Shown here in pieces: positions 1 through 9,132 of a stretch of DNA of 64,000 nt (its first letter is position 1; the number at the start of each line of letters is the position of its first letter). Source of the DNA: CAIWHR01 sp035541655 (GTDB taxonomy: Bacteria > Pseudomonadota > Gammaproteobacteria > Burkholderiales > Casimicrobiaceae). The notes under the pieces are model-generated. The model was not told the origin of the DNA and searched no databases. It was given only the letters and a program-made list of their open reading frames with translations. The stretch lies in NCBI GenBank assembly GCA_035541655.1, contig DATKMY010000096.1, forward strand, positions 62,001-126,000. The letters run 5' to 3'. Both the position numbers and the translations under genes were made by a program.

Positions 1-778
1 GCAGCTGCGGGCGCCGGTCCTCGGGGAAGAAGTTGATGATCCGGTCGAGTGCCTGGTTCGTGCTGTTCGCGTGCAGCGTCGCGAGGCACAGGTGGCCCGT
101 TTCCGCGAACGATATCGCGTAGTCCATCGTCTCTCTCGCGCGCACTTCGCCGATCAGGATGACGTCGGGTGCCTGGCGCAGCGAATTTCTGAGCGCGATG
201 TCCCAGTCGTCGGTGTCGACGCCCACTTCCCGCTGCGTGATGATGCAGTTCTTGTGCTCGTGGACGAACTCGATCGGGTCTTCGATCGTGATGATGTGGC
301 CGTAGCTGTTCTCGTTGCGAAAGCCGAGCAACGACGCCATCGACGTCGACTTGCCGCTGCCGGTCGCACCGACGAACATCATGATGCCGCGCTTCGACAT
401 GATGACGTCCTTCAGCACCGGCGGCAGGCCGAGATCCTCGAACTTCGGGATCTCGGTGGTGATCGTGCGCAGCACCATGCCGATCCGGCCCTGCTGGACG
501 AAGGCATTGACGCGGAAGCGCCCGACGCCCGGCGGGGCGATCGCGAAGTTGCACTCCTTCGTCGATTCGAACTCGGCGGCCTGCTTGTCGTTCATCACGC
601 TGCGGACGAGCTCGATCGTGTGTTGCGGATTGAGCGCCGACTTCGAAACGGGCGAGATCCGGCCGTCGACCTTGAGCGCCGGCGGAAATCCTGCGGTGAT
701 GAAGAGGTCCGAGCCCTTCTGGTTGACGAGCAGCGTGAGCAGCTCGTGAATGAATCCGGTGGCGCGTTCGCGTTCCAT
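1..778 (-). CDS. pilU: PilU, type IV pilus retraction ATPase (3' end beyond window start)
   Basis: PilT/PilU-family hexameric ATPase that helps depolymerise the type IV pilus at the inner membrane. I translated this strand directly. About 259 codons are inside the window and the C-terminus lies before base 1. The protein has the PilU opening (heptad region with GSDLFITAG around residue 22-30), the RFRVNAF segment near 87-93 and a Walker A GATGSGKS at about 137-144. The ATG at 778 has a strong AAAGGAG Shine-Dalgarno 4-5 bases upstream. It lies 52 bases downstream of pilT on the same strand, the usual pilT-pilU order, so co-transcription is likely. PilU normally needs PilT for function. It is distinguished from PilT by its sequence and its second position. 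Confidence 0.95.
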   Translation of the reverse strand, partial: MERERATGFIHELLTLLVNQKGSDLFITAGFPPALKVDGRISPVSKSALNPQHTIELVRSVMNDKQAAEFESTKECNFAIAPPGVGRFRVNAFVQQGRIGMVLRTITTEIPKFEDLGLPPVLKDVIMSKRGIMMFVGATGSGKSTSMASLLGFRNENSYGHIITIEDPIEFVHEHKNCIITQREVGVDTDDWDIALRNSLRQAPDVILIGEVRARETMDYAISFAETGHLCLATLHANSTNQALDRIINFFPEDRRPQL

Positions 779-830
779 TTGTGCTCCTTTTGCGCGCACC
801 CGAGGGGCGCGCCGGTACGGCTCAGCAGCG

Positions 831-1871
831 CTACGGGAACAAGTCCTTGTTGACAGCGCGCTGGCGGGCCTCGACGACCTGGACCATGTTGCGGCGGACC
901 ATTTCGACGAGGCACTGATCGAGCGTCTGCATCCCGACGTTCTGGCTCGTCTGGATCGCCGAGTACATCTGCGCGATCTTGTTCTCGCGGATCAGGTTGC
1001 GGATCGCCGGGGTGCCGATCATGATCTCGTGCGCGGCGACGCGTCCCTGCCCGTCCTTGGTCTTGAGCAGCGTCTGCGAGATCACGGAGACAAGCGATTC
1101 GGAGAGCATCGCGCGGACCATCTCCTTCTCCGCGGCGGGAAAGACGTCGATGATGCGGTCGATCGTCTTGGCGGCCGAGCTCGTGTGCAACGTCGCGAAC
1201 ACGAGGTGGCCCGTTTCGGCGGCCGTCAGCGCCAGGCGGATCGTCTCGAGGTCGCGCATCTCGCCCACTAGAACGTAGTCGGGGTCCTCGCGCAGCGCGC
1301 TGCGGAGCGCATTCGGGAACGACAGCGTGTGTGGCCCCAGCTCGCGCTGGTTGATCAGGCACTTCTTCGATTCGTGCAGGAACTCGATCGGGTCCTCGAT
1401 CGTGAGGATGTGCGCGTACTCGTTCGCATTCACGTGATCGACCATCGCCGCAAGCGTCGTCGACTTGCCCGACCCGGTCGGCCCGGTGACGAGGATCAGG
1501 CCGCGCGGCCGGTTCGTCATCTCCGCGAAGACCTTTGGCGCGTTGAGCTCCTCGAGCGTGAGCACCTTCGAGGGAATCGTCCGGAACGCCGCCGCCGCGC
1601 CGCGTTGCTGGACGAACGCGTTGACGCGGAAGCGCGCCAGGTTGGGGACCCCGAAACTGAAGTCGCACTCGAGGTTCTCTTCGTAGGCCTTGCGCTGGGC
1701 GTCGCTCATGATGTCGTACACCATGGCGTGGACGTCCTCGTGCTCCATGGGCGGCAGATTGATACGGCGAACGTCACCGTGCACCCGGATCATCGGGGGC
1801 AGGCCGGCCGACAAGTGCAGGTCGGATGCCTTGTTCTTGACCGCAAAAGCCAGCAGTTCGGTGATGTCCAT
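831..1871 (-). CDS. pilT: PilT, type IV pilus twitching motility ATPase
   Basis: Retraction motor ATPase of type IV pili. It powers twitching motility and DNA uptake from the cytoplasmic face of the inner membrane. It is 346 residues, close to the normal PilT length. The N-terminus MDITELLAFAVKNKASDLHL is typical. Walker A GPTGSGKS is at residues 130-137, the Asp-box/Walker B region (DPDYVLVGEMRD) at about 197-207, and a His-box (ATLHT) at about 226-230. It is first of a pilT-pilU pair and divergent from yggS, the conserved arrangement in many beta- and gammaproteobacteria. Function is firm by family. Confidence 0.98.
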   Translation of the reverse strand: MDITELLAFAVKNKASDLHLSAGLPPMIRVHGDVRRINLPPMEHEDVHAMVYDIMSDAQRKAYEENLECDFSFGVPNLARFRVNAFVQQRGAAAAFRTIPSKVLTLEELNAPKVFAEMTNRPRGLILVTGPTGSGKSTTLAAMVDHVNANEYAHILTIEDPIEFLHESKKCLINQRELGPHTLSFPNALRSALREDPDYVLVGEMRDLETIRLALTAAETGHLVFATLHTSSAAKTIDRIIDVFPAAEKEMVRAMLSESLVSVISQTLLKTKDGQGRVAAHEIMIGTPAIRNLIRENKIAQMYSAIQTSQNVGMQTLDQCLVEMVRRNMVQVVEARQRAVNKDLFP

Positions 1872-1872
1872 C

Positions 1873-1878
1873 TATAAT
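1873..1878 (+). promoter_or_regulatory. candidate -10 element for yggS
   Basis: A perfect TATAAT lies immediately upstream of pilT on the opposite strand and about 105 bases before the yggS start. No convincing -35 hexamer is visible 17 bases upstream, so this is a weak promoter call based on the -10 match and the divergent gene arrangement alone. Confidence 0.3.
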
Positions 1879-1931
1879 CCGCGCGCAGGTAACGCGATTC
1901 CTGGCAGGCGAGCCCTGGAGCCGCATTTGGC

Positions 1932-1950
1932 GGCACGCAAAACGCGTGCC
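1932..1950 (+). other. hairpin in yggS leader
   Basis: GGCACGC (1932-1938), loop AAAAC, GCGTGCC (1944-1950): a perfect 7-bp stem located 34 bases before the yggS ATG. No run of T follows, so it is not a typical intrinsic terminator. It may be a translational or mRNA-stability element, or chance. Confidence 0.3.
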
Positions 1951-1983
1951 AATGGTTGGGTTTCTACGCCATTGTCATTAATT

Positions 1984-2688
1984 ATGTTCCACTACGAGAA
2001 GGCGTGGCAAGAAGTGAAGGCGCGGATGGCGCGTGCGGCGTCCCTGGCGGGACGCGATCCCAACAGCGTTCGGCTCCTTGCGGTGAGCAAGACGTTTCCG
2101 CCCGAAGCGATCCGCGCGGTGCATGCGCTCGGGCAGAAGGCGTTCGGCGAGAACTATGTGCAGGAATGCGTGGAGAAGATCGACTCGCTCGCCGATCTGA
2201 CCGACATCGAGTGGCATCTGATCGGGCCTTTGCAGAGCAACAAGACCGCCGTTGCCGCGGAGCGGTTCGGCTGGGTCCAGACGGTCGATCGCATGAAGAT
2301 CGCCGAGCGGCTCGCGCGCGCGCGGCCGGCCGACGCGCCGCCGCTCGAGGTCTGCGTGCAGGTCAACGCGAGCGGCGAAGCGTCGAAGAGCGGCGTGGCG
2401 CCCTCCGACGCGGTGCCGCTCGCAAAGGCGGTCGCGGCACTGCCGCACCTGCGCCTGCGCGGAATCATGGGCATCCCCGAGCCGACCGAAGACGTCGCCC
2501 GGCGCCGCGCGCAGTTCCGCGTGCTGCGCGAATGTCTCGACGACTGCCGCGCCGCGGGACTCGACGCGGATACGCTGTCGATGGGAATGTCGGCGGATCT
2601 CGAGGATGCGATCGCCGAAGGCGCGACGCTGGTCCGCGTCGGAACGTCGATCTTCGGAGCGCGCGAAGCGCGGAGCGTAGCCGGGTGA
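1984..2688 (+). CDS. yggS: YggS/YggS-family PLP homeostasis protein (PLPBP)
   Basis: Single-domain fold-type III PLP-binding protein that buffers cytosolic pyridoxal phosphate; it has no known catalytic activity. It is 234 residues, the family length. The PLP lysine is in LLAVSKTFPP (K36), followed by the family motifs FGENYVQE, EWHLIGPLQSNK and, at the C-terminus, SMGMSADLEDAI and VRVGTSIFG. I chose the ATG at 1984 because it puts the family start about 35 residues before the PLP lysine; an open frame further upstream overlaps pilT and is not conserved in type. The stop overlaps the proC start (GTGA), so the two are translationally coupled, as is common for this pair. Confidence 0.96.
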   Translation: MFHYEKAWQEVKARMARAASLAGRDPNSVRLLAVSKTFPPEAIRAVHALGQKAFGENYVQECVEKIDSLADLTDIEWHLIGPLQSNKTAVAAERFGWVQTVDRMKIAERLARARPADAPPLEVCVQVNASGEASKSGVAPSDAVPLAKAVAALPHLRLRGIMGIPEPTEDVARRRAQFRVLRECLDDCRAAGLDADTLSMGMSADLEDAIAEGATLVRVGTSIFGAREARSVAG

Positions 2689-3515
2689 CCACCACCTTCA
2701 TCGGCGGCGGAAACATGGCCACCGCGCTGATCGGCGGACTGCGCGCGCGCGGGGCGGCGCTCGGCGGTTTTCGTGTCGTCGAGCCGCACGCCGAGGCGAG
2801 ATCACGGCTCGCGGAGCGTCATCCCGGCGTGAGTCTCCACGCGGCCTGCACACGCGATGCCGTAGCGGAGGCCGAGCTCGTCGTCTTCGCGGTGAAGCCG
2901 CAGCAGATGCGCGAAGCCGCACGCGCGCTCGCCGCGCAGCTCCCGGCGGGGCGCGAGCCCGTCGTGCTGTCGATCGCTGCCGGCATTCGGCTCATCGATC
3001 TGGCGCGCTGGCTGGGCGGCTATCGTCGGCTCGTCCGGGCCATGCCCAACACGCCAGCGCTGATCGGTAAGGGCATCAGTGCGCTGTACGCGGAGCCCGA
3101 CGTCGATGCACTGGCGCGCACGCTCGCTGCCGCAGTCGTCGAGGCGGCGGGGGAGGTGCTCTGGGTCGGCGACGAAGCGATGCTCGACGCGGTGACGGGG
3201 GTTTCGGGTAGCGGTCCGGCGTACGTCTTCTACTTCATCGAAGCGCTCGAGCGCGCTGCACGCGATCTCGGGTTCGATGCGTGCGACGCGCGCCGCCTCG
3301 CCTACGCGACCTTCTCGGGCGCCGTCGCGCTCGCGCAGGCGAGTCCCGAGGAGCCGGCCACGCTGCGCGCGCAGGTGACATCGAAGGGCGGCACGACCGA
3401 GCGCGCGATCGCCACGCTCGAAGGGAGCGCGGTCGGCGCGACGATCGTCGCCGCGGTGAAGGCGGCCAGGGATCGCGCCAAAGAGATGGGCGACGCCTTC
3501 GGCAGCGACACGTAG
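2685..3515 (+). CDS. proC: ProC, pyrroline-5-carboxylate reductase
   Basis: Reduces 1-pyrroline-5-carboxylate to L-proline with NAD(P)H, the last step of proline synthesis. It is 276 residues. The Rossmann nucleotide-binding motif IGGGNMA is at about residues 6-12. MPNTPA at 120-125, GVSGSGPAY at 172-180 and the ProC signature region VTSKGGTT at 231-238 are all present. The start is GTG, overlapping the yggS stop by four bases, and places the Rossmann motif at the correct distance from the N-terminus. It is the middle gene of a yggS-proC-yggT unit. Confidence 0.98.
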   Translation: MTTTFIGGGNMATALIGGLRARGAALGGFRVVEPHAEARSRLAERHPGVSLHAACTRDAVAEAELVVFAVKPQQMREAARALAAQLPAGREPVVLSIAAGIRLIDLARWLGGYRRLVRAMPNTPALIGKGISALYAEPDVDALARTLAAAVVEAAGEVLWVGDEAMLDAVTGVSGSGPAYVFYFIEALERAARDLGFDACDARRLAYATFSGAVALAQASPEEPATLRAQVTSKGGTTERAIATLEGSAVGATIVAAVKAARDRAKEMGDAFGSDT

Positions 3516-3542
3516 CAGCCTGCGAGATTTCGGACCGCCGCG

Positions 3543-4118
3543 ATGATCGACCAGGCGCTGAGCTTTCTGCTCGATACCGTGTTCAGCATCGTCACGTACG
3601 GCTTCCTGCTGCGCTTCATGATGCAGTGGCTGCGGGCGCCGTTTCGCAACCCGCTGGGACAGGCGGTCATCGCGCTCACCGACTGGGCGGCGAAGCCGCT
3701 GCGGCGCGTCGTCCCCGGCTTTCGCGGGCTGGACATGTCGACGCTCGTGCTCGCGTGGCTCGCGCGCTTCCTCTGGCTCGTCGCGCTCGCGCTGCTGCTC
3801 GGGCCCGGCGGGCTTTCCGGCAGCTTCCTCGCAATGTTCGCATTGCTCGCGTGCGTCAAGCTGCTCGAGGCGATGCTGTGGCTGCTGATCATCGTCGTGT
3901 TCGCGCAGGCGATCCTGTCGTGGACCGCGCCCGACGGTCCGTTCGCGGGCGTGCTCAACGCGCTCACGTTCCGCTTCCTCTCGCCGATGAGGCGCCTGAT
4001 CCCGCCGCTTGGCGGCACGCTCGACCTCTCGCCGCTGATCGTGATCGTCCTCGCCCAGCTCGCGCTGATGCTGCCGGTCCGCTGGCTCGAGGGCGCCGTG
4101 GTTACGCTGTTTCGCTGA
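3543..4118 (+). CDS. yggT: YggT family integral membrane protein
   Basis: Small multi-pass inner-membrane protein of the YggT/CCB3 family. It is 191 residues with two repeated YGGT modules: a first hydrophobic pair near residues 1-30 and 60-80, and a second near 90-135 and 155-180. Each is followed by an R-x-PF or SPMRRL type loop (RAPFRNPLG, LSPMRRLIPP). The biochemical role is uncertain; family members are linked to osmotic tolerance and to envelope or division factors. It follows proC by 27 bases. Its 3' end overlaps the convergent rsmA by 17 bases. Confidence 0.93.
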   Translation: MIDQALSFLLDTVFSIVTYGFLLRFMMQWLRAPFRNPLGQAVIALTDWAAKPLRRVVPGFRGLDMSTLVLAWLARFLWLVALALLLGPGGLSGSFLAMFALLACVKLLEAMLWLLIIVVFAQAILSWTAPDGPFAGVLNALTFRFLSPMRRLIPPLGGTLDLSPLIVIVLAQLALMLPVRWLEGAVVTLFR

Positions 4119-4893
4119 GCAGGTTCGCGAGCCGCACGAAATCGGCGACCGCGAGCGTCTCGCCGCGCGCGCCCGGGTCGATCCCGCCGCTTTCGAGCGC
4201 GCGCTCGTCGCACAGAGGCAGCAGCGCGTTGCGCAGCGTCTTGCGGCGCTGACCGAACGCGGCGGCGACGATCCGGGCGAACAGCGCCGGGTCGGCGATT
4301 CGCGGTCTGGCGTCCCCGAGCGGTACGAGGCGCGCGACCGCGGATTCCACTTTCGGCGCCGGCCGGAACGCACCCGCCGGCACCGTGAAGAGGCGCGTCA
4401 CGCGAAACGACGACTGCAGCATCACGGTGAGCCGGCCGTAGTCGGGGGTTGCGGGCGCAGCGGTCATCCGCGCGACGACCTCCCGCTGCAGCATCACGTG
4501 CGCGTCGGCGATCTGCGAATCGAACTGCGCGAGGTGGAAGAGAAGCGGCGAGCTGATGTTGTAGGGCAGGTTGCCGACGATCCGCAGCCGCGCACCGAGC
4601 TTCCCGAAATCGAATTTCAGCGCGTCGCCCACGTGCAGCGAGAGCGCCTCGGGCGCGAACTCGGCGGACAACCGAGCGGCAAGGTCGCGGTCGAGCTCGA
4701 TCGCCGTCAGATGCCCGGCCGCGGCGAGCAACGGCCGCGTCAGTGCAGCCTGGCCGGGGCCGATCTCGACCAGGTTGTCGCCGGGCCGCGGGGCGATGGC
4801 GGCGACGATGCGCGCGACGTAGTGCGGATCGACGAGAAAGCACTGACCGAAGCGCTTTCGCGGCTGGTGGCGCTCCATCGGCTCAGCGTGCAT
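4102..4893 (-). CDS. rsmA: RsmA (KsgA), 16S rRNA dimethyladenosine transferase
   Basis: SAM-dependent enzyme that dimethylates the two adjacent adenines (A1518/A1519 in E. coli numbering) near the 3' end of 16S rRNA during 30S maturation. It is 263 residues. The KRFGQCFL opening is at 13-20, the SAM motif EIGPG at 43-47 and the catalytic NLPYNIS at 108-114. A second ATG (Met6, base 4878) gives MERHQPRKRFGQ and may be the true start. It lies 33 bases downstream of pdxA on the same strand, the common pdxA-rsmA order. Confidence 0.97.
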   Translation of the reverse strand: MHAEPMERHQPRKRFGQCFLVDPHYVARIVAAIAPRPGDNLVEIGPGQAALTRPLLAAAGHLTAIELDRDLAARLSAEFAPEALSLHVGDALKFDFGKLGARLRIVGNLPYNISSPLLFHLAQFDSQIADAHVMLQREVVARMTAAPATPDYGRLTVMLQSSFRVTRLFTVPAGAFRPAPKVESAVARLVPLGDARPRIADPALFARIVAAAFGQRRKTLRNALLPLCDERALESGGIDPGARGETLAVADFVRLANLLSETA

Positions 4894-4926
4894 GCAATGG
4901 GTTCGCGTCCGCAGGCTGGCAGACGC

Positions 4927-5955
4927 CTAAGCGGCGCCCTCCGCCTTCGCTCGCGCGAGCGCAATCGCGAGATCGACCGCGGCGAAAAGGCTCCCCGGGT
5001 CGACCGTACGCGCGAGCGCGGCGTCGCCGGCGAGGTCGAGCGCGGTCCCGTGGTCGACGGACGTGCGGACGAACGGCAGTCCGAGCGTCACGTTGACGGC
5101 ATGACCGAAGCTCGCCGCCTTGAGCACGGGCAAGCCCTGGTCGTGGTACATCGCGACGATCGCGTCGAACGCCCGCGCGATATCCGGAACGAACACCGTG
5201 TCCGCAGGCAGCGGTCCGGTGACCTCGAAGCCTTCGACCGCGAGCTCCGCGACCGCAGGAGCGATGGCGTCGATCTCCTCGCGGCCGAGATGCCCGCCCT
5301 CGCCGGCATGCGGGTTGAGACCGCAAACGGCGATCTTCGGCGCGGGAATCGCGAACTTCGCGCGAAGCTCGGAGGCGACGATCGCGACCGTCGCGCGGAC
5401 CGCTTCGCGCGTGATCGCTGCCGGAACGGCCGCGAGCGGCACGTGCGTGGTGACGAGCGCGACGCGCAACGCCGCGGCGGCTTCGCCGGCGACCAGCATC
5501 ATCACCACGCGCGGCGTATGCGTGCGTTCGGCGAAGAATTCCGTGTGCCCCGAAAATGCGAAGCCCGCGTCCATCAGCACGCTCTTCTGCACCGGCGCCG
5601 TGACGAGCGCCGCGAAGGCGCCGGTCGCGCACGCGTCGCAGCCGCGCGCGAGCGTCGCCAGCACGGAGCTCGCGTTGGCGGGATCGAGCACGCCCGGCGT
5701 CACGGGAACCGCGACCGGGTGATGCCAGATCTCCAGCGCGCGTTGCGGCGCGTCGATGCGCGTCGAATCGTAGTCGACGTACTCGGGCGAGAGACCGAGC
5801 CGCCCGGCGCGGGTGCGCAGCACATCGCGATCGCCGAGGACGACGAGCCGCGCAGCGTAGGGATGCTCGCGATGGCGCGCGGCGAGGAGCGCGACGAGCT
5901 CGGGTCCGATTCCCGCGGGCTCGCCCGCCGTAATCGCGATCGTCGCGGCGGTCAC
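4927..5955 (-). CDS. pdxA: PdxA, 4-hydroxythreonine-4-phosphate dehydrogenase
   Basis: NAD-dependent oxidation of 4-phosphohydroxy-L-threonine in the DXP-dependent vitamin B6 pathway. It is 342 residues. The start ITAGEPAGIGPE at about 8-19 is diagnostic. The three metal-binding histidines correspond to H171 (TTHVPL), H216 (NPHAGE) and H271 (MYHDQG), with GHTEF at 136-140. The start is GTG, overlapping the upstream GH31 stop by four bases (GTGA), so translation is probably coupled. In many proteobacteria surA precedes pdxA; here a glycosidase takes that place. Confidence 0.96.
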   Translation of the reverse strand: MTAATIAITAGEPAGIGPELVALLAARHREHPYAARLVVLGDRDVLRTRAGRLGLSPEYVDYDSTRIDAPQRALEIWHHPVAVPVTPGVLDPANASSVLATLARGCDACATGAFAALVTAPVQKSVLMDAGFAFSGHTEFFAERTHTPRVVMMLVAGEAAAALRVALVTTHVPLAAVPAAITREAVRATVAIVASELRAKFAIPAPKIAVCGLNPHAGEGGHLGREEIDAIAPAVAELAVEGFEVTGPLPADTVFVPDIARAFDAIVAMYHDQGLPVLKAASFGHAVNVTLGLPFVRTSVDHGTALDLAGDAALARTVDPGSLFAAVDLAIALARAKAEGAA

Positions 5956-8225
5956 TGCTCGCCGATCGCGCCGACGGCGATGCCGGTGGCGTCGCCGAAG
6001 CGCTCGACCTTCACGTCCGCCGACGCGCGAATCGCGAACGCGCCGTCGGCACTGGCTTCGATCCTCGCCTGCGTGAAGCCGTCGAGCGTGCGTGTCGGCT
6101 TGCCGAACACCCAGAGCTGCTCGAGCGGCTTCGCGGCGTCGATCTCGCCCGTATGCTGGACTGCAGGGCCGAGCGGCAGCGTATGGCCCTCCCTGCCGAA
6201 CACCGGAAACTGGTCGAGCGCCGCCTTGTAGCGGAGCACGCGGCCACCCGGAAAGCGCTGATGCGAGTTCAGGTCGTACCACGCGCCGGGCGGGAGCGCG
6301 ACCTCGACCTCGCCGCCTTCCTTCACGATCGGCGCGACGAGCAGCGCACCGCCGCACAGGAACTGCGTCTCGTAGCTGCGGGTGAGGGCGTTCGCAGGAA
6401 ATGCGAGTGGCATCGCGCGCATCACCGGCATCCCCGTGGCGACGGCTTCGGCGATCAGCGTCTGCAGATAGGGGATCAGGCGATAGCGGAACGCGAGCCA
6501 TTTGCGCGCGATCGCCTCGGCTTCGCTGCCGAATGCCCACGGTTCGCGCTCGCCGATCCCGTGGAGCCCCATGTGCGATCCGAATACCGCGGACTGCAGC
6601 CAGCGGAGGTAGAGCTCGGCCGACGGTGGCGCGCCATAGAAGCCGCCGATGTCCGAGCTGTAATACGGCGACCCGCTCATCCCCCATGAAAGTCCGCCGC
6701 GAATCGAAGCGGCGAGCCCTTCCCAGTCGCTCTGCGGGTCGCCGCCCCACTGCACCGGGTAACGCTGGCTCCCGCTCCATCCGGCGCGGCCCCAGACGAT
6801 CGGCGCGGAGCCGCGGTCGCGCTGGTGCTTCTCGGTGGCGTCGCGGACGCACTGGTTGTAGAGCAGCGGATAGACGTTGTGCAACCGCCGACCCGCGTCG
6901 CCGTTGAACGCGACGGCGTCTTCCGGAACGTGCTCGCCGAAGTCGGTCTTTATCACGTCGACGCCGTCGGCGAACAGCCTGGCATGCGCGTCGCGCCAGT
7001 ACACGTAGGCGCCGGGATGAGTGAAATCGACGATCCCGGAGTCGGGAAGCGTCTCCTCCGTGCCGCCGCAGGGGTTCAGCTCCGGCGCGGGGTTCCACCC
7101 GAACACGTACGGATCGCCGTCCGCAGTCGTCAGCAGATAGTTTCGCGACGCGAGCTCGACGAAAAGCGGCGAATGCACCGACACGTACGGGTACTCCCAC
7201 ACGCACACGCGCAGGTTGTGCTCGCTGATCGCTGCGAGCGCGGCGCGCGGATCGGGGTAGCGCGCCGGATCCCACGTGAAATCGAACGCCGTTCCCGCGT
7301 CCCATGCGGTACGCCCGCCGAGCGTCAGCACGTCGCAGGGAATCTTGTGCGCGCGGAGCTTCGCGGCAGTGTCGGCTGCTTCCTGCGGTGTCTTGTAGAA
7401 CGCGCGCGACACCCACAGGCCGAGGCTCCAGGCGGGGACGGTCGCCGGGCGGCCGGTGAGCTGCGTATAAGCGTCGACGATCCCGGACGGCGCGTCGGCG
7501 GCGATCACGAACAGATCGAGCGCGTCGTCGTCGACCTGGATTGCGTACGAGCGGTGCGACCAGTCCGGGTGACCGACGCCGTGCGCGACGAGCGCCGGCG
7601 TATTGACGTATGCGCCCCACGCGCCCTTGCCGTTGCCGGGACTCCACGCGAACGGCGCGTTCTTGTACGAATTCCCGGTGTTGACCCCCAGCGCATCGAC
7701 AACCTGCGAGTGGACGAGCTGCCCGCGCTTGTCGAGCGGACCGAATTTCTCTCCGAGCCCGTAGACGGGCTCGCCGGATGCGAGCGCGACGCAGGCGAGC
7801 CACTGGCCGCCCTTGCGGAGGCGGCCGAACGGAGGAAGACGGGTCGTGCCGCCGATGTGCTCGTCGGTGATCGACGAGAGCACCGGCGCGCCGCGGTGAA
7901 AGAGGTGAAAGGAGAGCGGCTTCCCGAGCAGCTCAAGCGTCGAGTCCCCCGCGCTGAATTTCCACGAGCCGCCGTCGCCGCGGGCGATCGAGCAGGCTTT
8001 CGTTCTGGCGACGAGCAGCCCGTAATCCGGGCGCGTGTTGGGCCCCGCGCGCAGCCGGAACACGCCCGGGCCGTAGCACGACACCTCGAAGATGTCGCCG
8101 GTGGATGTCGCGAACTCGGCCCCGACCGCCGACGTGCCGACGCTTTGCAGCGCGTCGACGCGCAGGAAGCTGGCCGCGTCGAACGGCAAGCGCCTTGGAG
8201 GAGCGGGCTGCAGCGGAAAGCTCAT
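5952..8225 (-). CDS. glycoside hydrolase family 31 (alpha-xylosidase/alpha-glucosidase type)
   Basis: Retaining alpha-glycosidase of the YicI-like branch of GH31. It is 757 residues with no signal peptide, so it acts in the cytoplasm. An N-terminal beta-sandwich (about 1-250) precedes the catalytic (beta/alpha)8 barrel. The nucleophile lies in KTDFGE (D428), as in YicI, and the acid/base Asp in QWGGD (D496), with SDIGGF near 520. The KTDFGE form rather than the WIDMNE form favours alpha-xylosidase-like or related specificity, but the substrate cannot be fixed from sequence. It sits between an SMP-30 lactonase and pdxA in a tightly spaced minus-strand run: 13 bases from the former, overlapping the latter. 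Confidence 0.93.
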   Translation of the reverse strand: MSFPLQPAPPRRLPFDAASFLRVDALQSVGTSAVGAEFATSTGDIFEVSCYGPGVFRLRAGPNTRPDYGLLVARTKACSIARGDGGSWKFSAGDSTLELLGKPLSFHLFHRGAPVLSSITDEHIGGTTRLPPFGRLRKGGQWLACVALASGEPVYGLGEKFGPLDKRGQLVHSQVVDALGVNTGNSYKNAPFAWSPGNGKGAWGAYVNTPALVAHGVGHPDWSHRSYAIQVDDDALDLFVIAADAPSGIVDAYTQLTGRPATVPAWSLGLWVSRAFYKTPQEAADTAAKLRAHKIPCDVLTLGGRTAWDAGTAFDFTWDPARYPDPRAALAAISEHNLRVCVWEYPYVSVHSPLFVELASRNYLLTTADGDPYVFGWNPAPELNPCGGTEETLPDSGIVDFTHPGAYVYWRDAHARLFADGVDVIKTDFGEHVPEDAVAFNGDAGRRLHNVYPLLYNQCVRDATEKHQRDRGSAPIVWGRAGWSGSQRYPVQWGGDPQSDWEGLAASIRGGLSWGMSGSPYYSSDIGGFYGAPPSAELYLRWLQSAVFGSHMGLHGIGEREPWAFGSEAEAIARKWLAFRYRLIPYLQTLIAEAVATGMPVMRAMPLAFPANALTRSYETQFLCGGALLVAPIVKEGGEVEVALPPGAWYDLNSHQRFPGGRVLRYKAALDQFPVFGREGHTLPLGPAVQHTGEIDAAKPLEQLWVFGKPTRTLDGFTQARIEASADGAFAIRASADVKVERFGDATGIAVGAIGEQ

Positions 8226-8238
8226 CGGGGTCCCGCGC

Positions 8239-9132
8239 TCATCCGGCGAACTTCGGCTCGGGAAGTCCGGGAACGTCGACCGGCATCGCGAAAATGCCGC
8301 CCGACTGCGGCAATCGCGCGAGTTCCTCGTCGCTGCGGCGCTGGCGTGCGCTCGTCACGAACAGCGTGCGCAGATCGCGTCCGCCGAACGCGCACATCGT
8401 CGGGCACATCGCCGGTACCGCGAATTCGCCCAGCGTGCGGCCATCGGGGCCGATCCGCGCGACCTTGCCGCCGCCGTAGAACGCGCTCCAGTAGCAGCCT
8501 GCGCTGTCGATCGCGGCGCCGTCGGGACGATCGCCGGCGGCGGTGAAGCGCGCGAATACGCGCGGATTCGACGGAAGTGCCGCGGCGAGGTCGTAGTCGT
8601 AGGCGTTGATCGTCCGCGTCGGCGTGTCCGCGTGGTACATCGTGCGCCCGTCCGGGCTCCACGCAAGCCCGTTGCTGATCATCATCCCGGAGATCACCTG
8701 CGTCTGCGTGAAATCCGGGTCGAGGCGAATGAGCGCCGCCGAGCTCGCGTCGCGTGCTTCGTTCATGTAGCCGGCGAACAGGCGCCCACGGGCGTCGCAG
8801 CGACCGTCGTTGAAGCGATGGTGCGTCGGGTCGTACGGCGCGCTGCCGACCTTGCGCGTGAGCCTGCCCTCTGTCGACGCGAGCCAGAAGCCGTCGCGCA
8901 GCGCGACGACAAAGCCCCCGGATGCGCGCAGCGCGAAGCAGCCGATCGACTCGGGCATCGGCATCGCGGTGCTCTCGCCGGAGGCCGGGTCGAAGCGGTT
9001 GAGCGACGGGGCGTTGATGTCGACCCAGTAGAGCGCCTGCTCGTCCGTCGACCATACCGGGCATTCGCCGAGGCTTGCGCGAACGTCGAGAACGCAGCGC
9101 AGGGGCGACGTGGATGGAGCGTCGGCGGACAT
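8239..9132 (-). CDS. SMP-30/gluconolactonase/LRE family lactonase
   Basis: Six-bladed beta-propeller sugar lactonase of the regucalcin/gluconolactonase family, 297 residues and predicted cytoplasmic. The divalent-metal ligands of the family are all visible: E23 (LGECPVW), N154 (SNGLAW) and D204 (RPDGAA), with the substrate-contact FNDGRCD motif at about 107-113. It probably hydrolyses an aldonolactone. Its ATG shares a base with the stop of the upstream mutarotase gene (TGATG), so the two are translationally coupled. No Shine-Dalgarno sequence is evident, which fits coupling. Confidence 0.92.
   Translation of the reverse strand: MSADAPSTSPLRCVLDVRASLGECPVWSTDEQALYWVDINAPSLNRFDPASGESTAMPMPESIGCFALRASGGFVVALRDGFWLASTEGRLTRKVGSAPYDPTHHRFNDGRCDARGRLFAGYMNEARDASSAALIRLDPDFTQTQVISGMMISNGLAWSPDGRTMYHADTPTRTINAYDYDLAAALPSNPRVFARFTAAGDRPDGAAIDSAGCYWSAFYGGGKVARIGPDGRTLGEFAVPAMCPTMCAFGGRDLRTLFVTSARQRRSDEELARLPQSGGIFAMPVDVPGLPEPKFAG

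Noticed and set aside
4927..7803. A 958-codon frame covering pdxA and most of the GH31 gene
   Set aside because: Only the last 342 codons are PdxA. The upstream part is the GH31 gene read in the wrong frame, with no pdxA-like or other domain.
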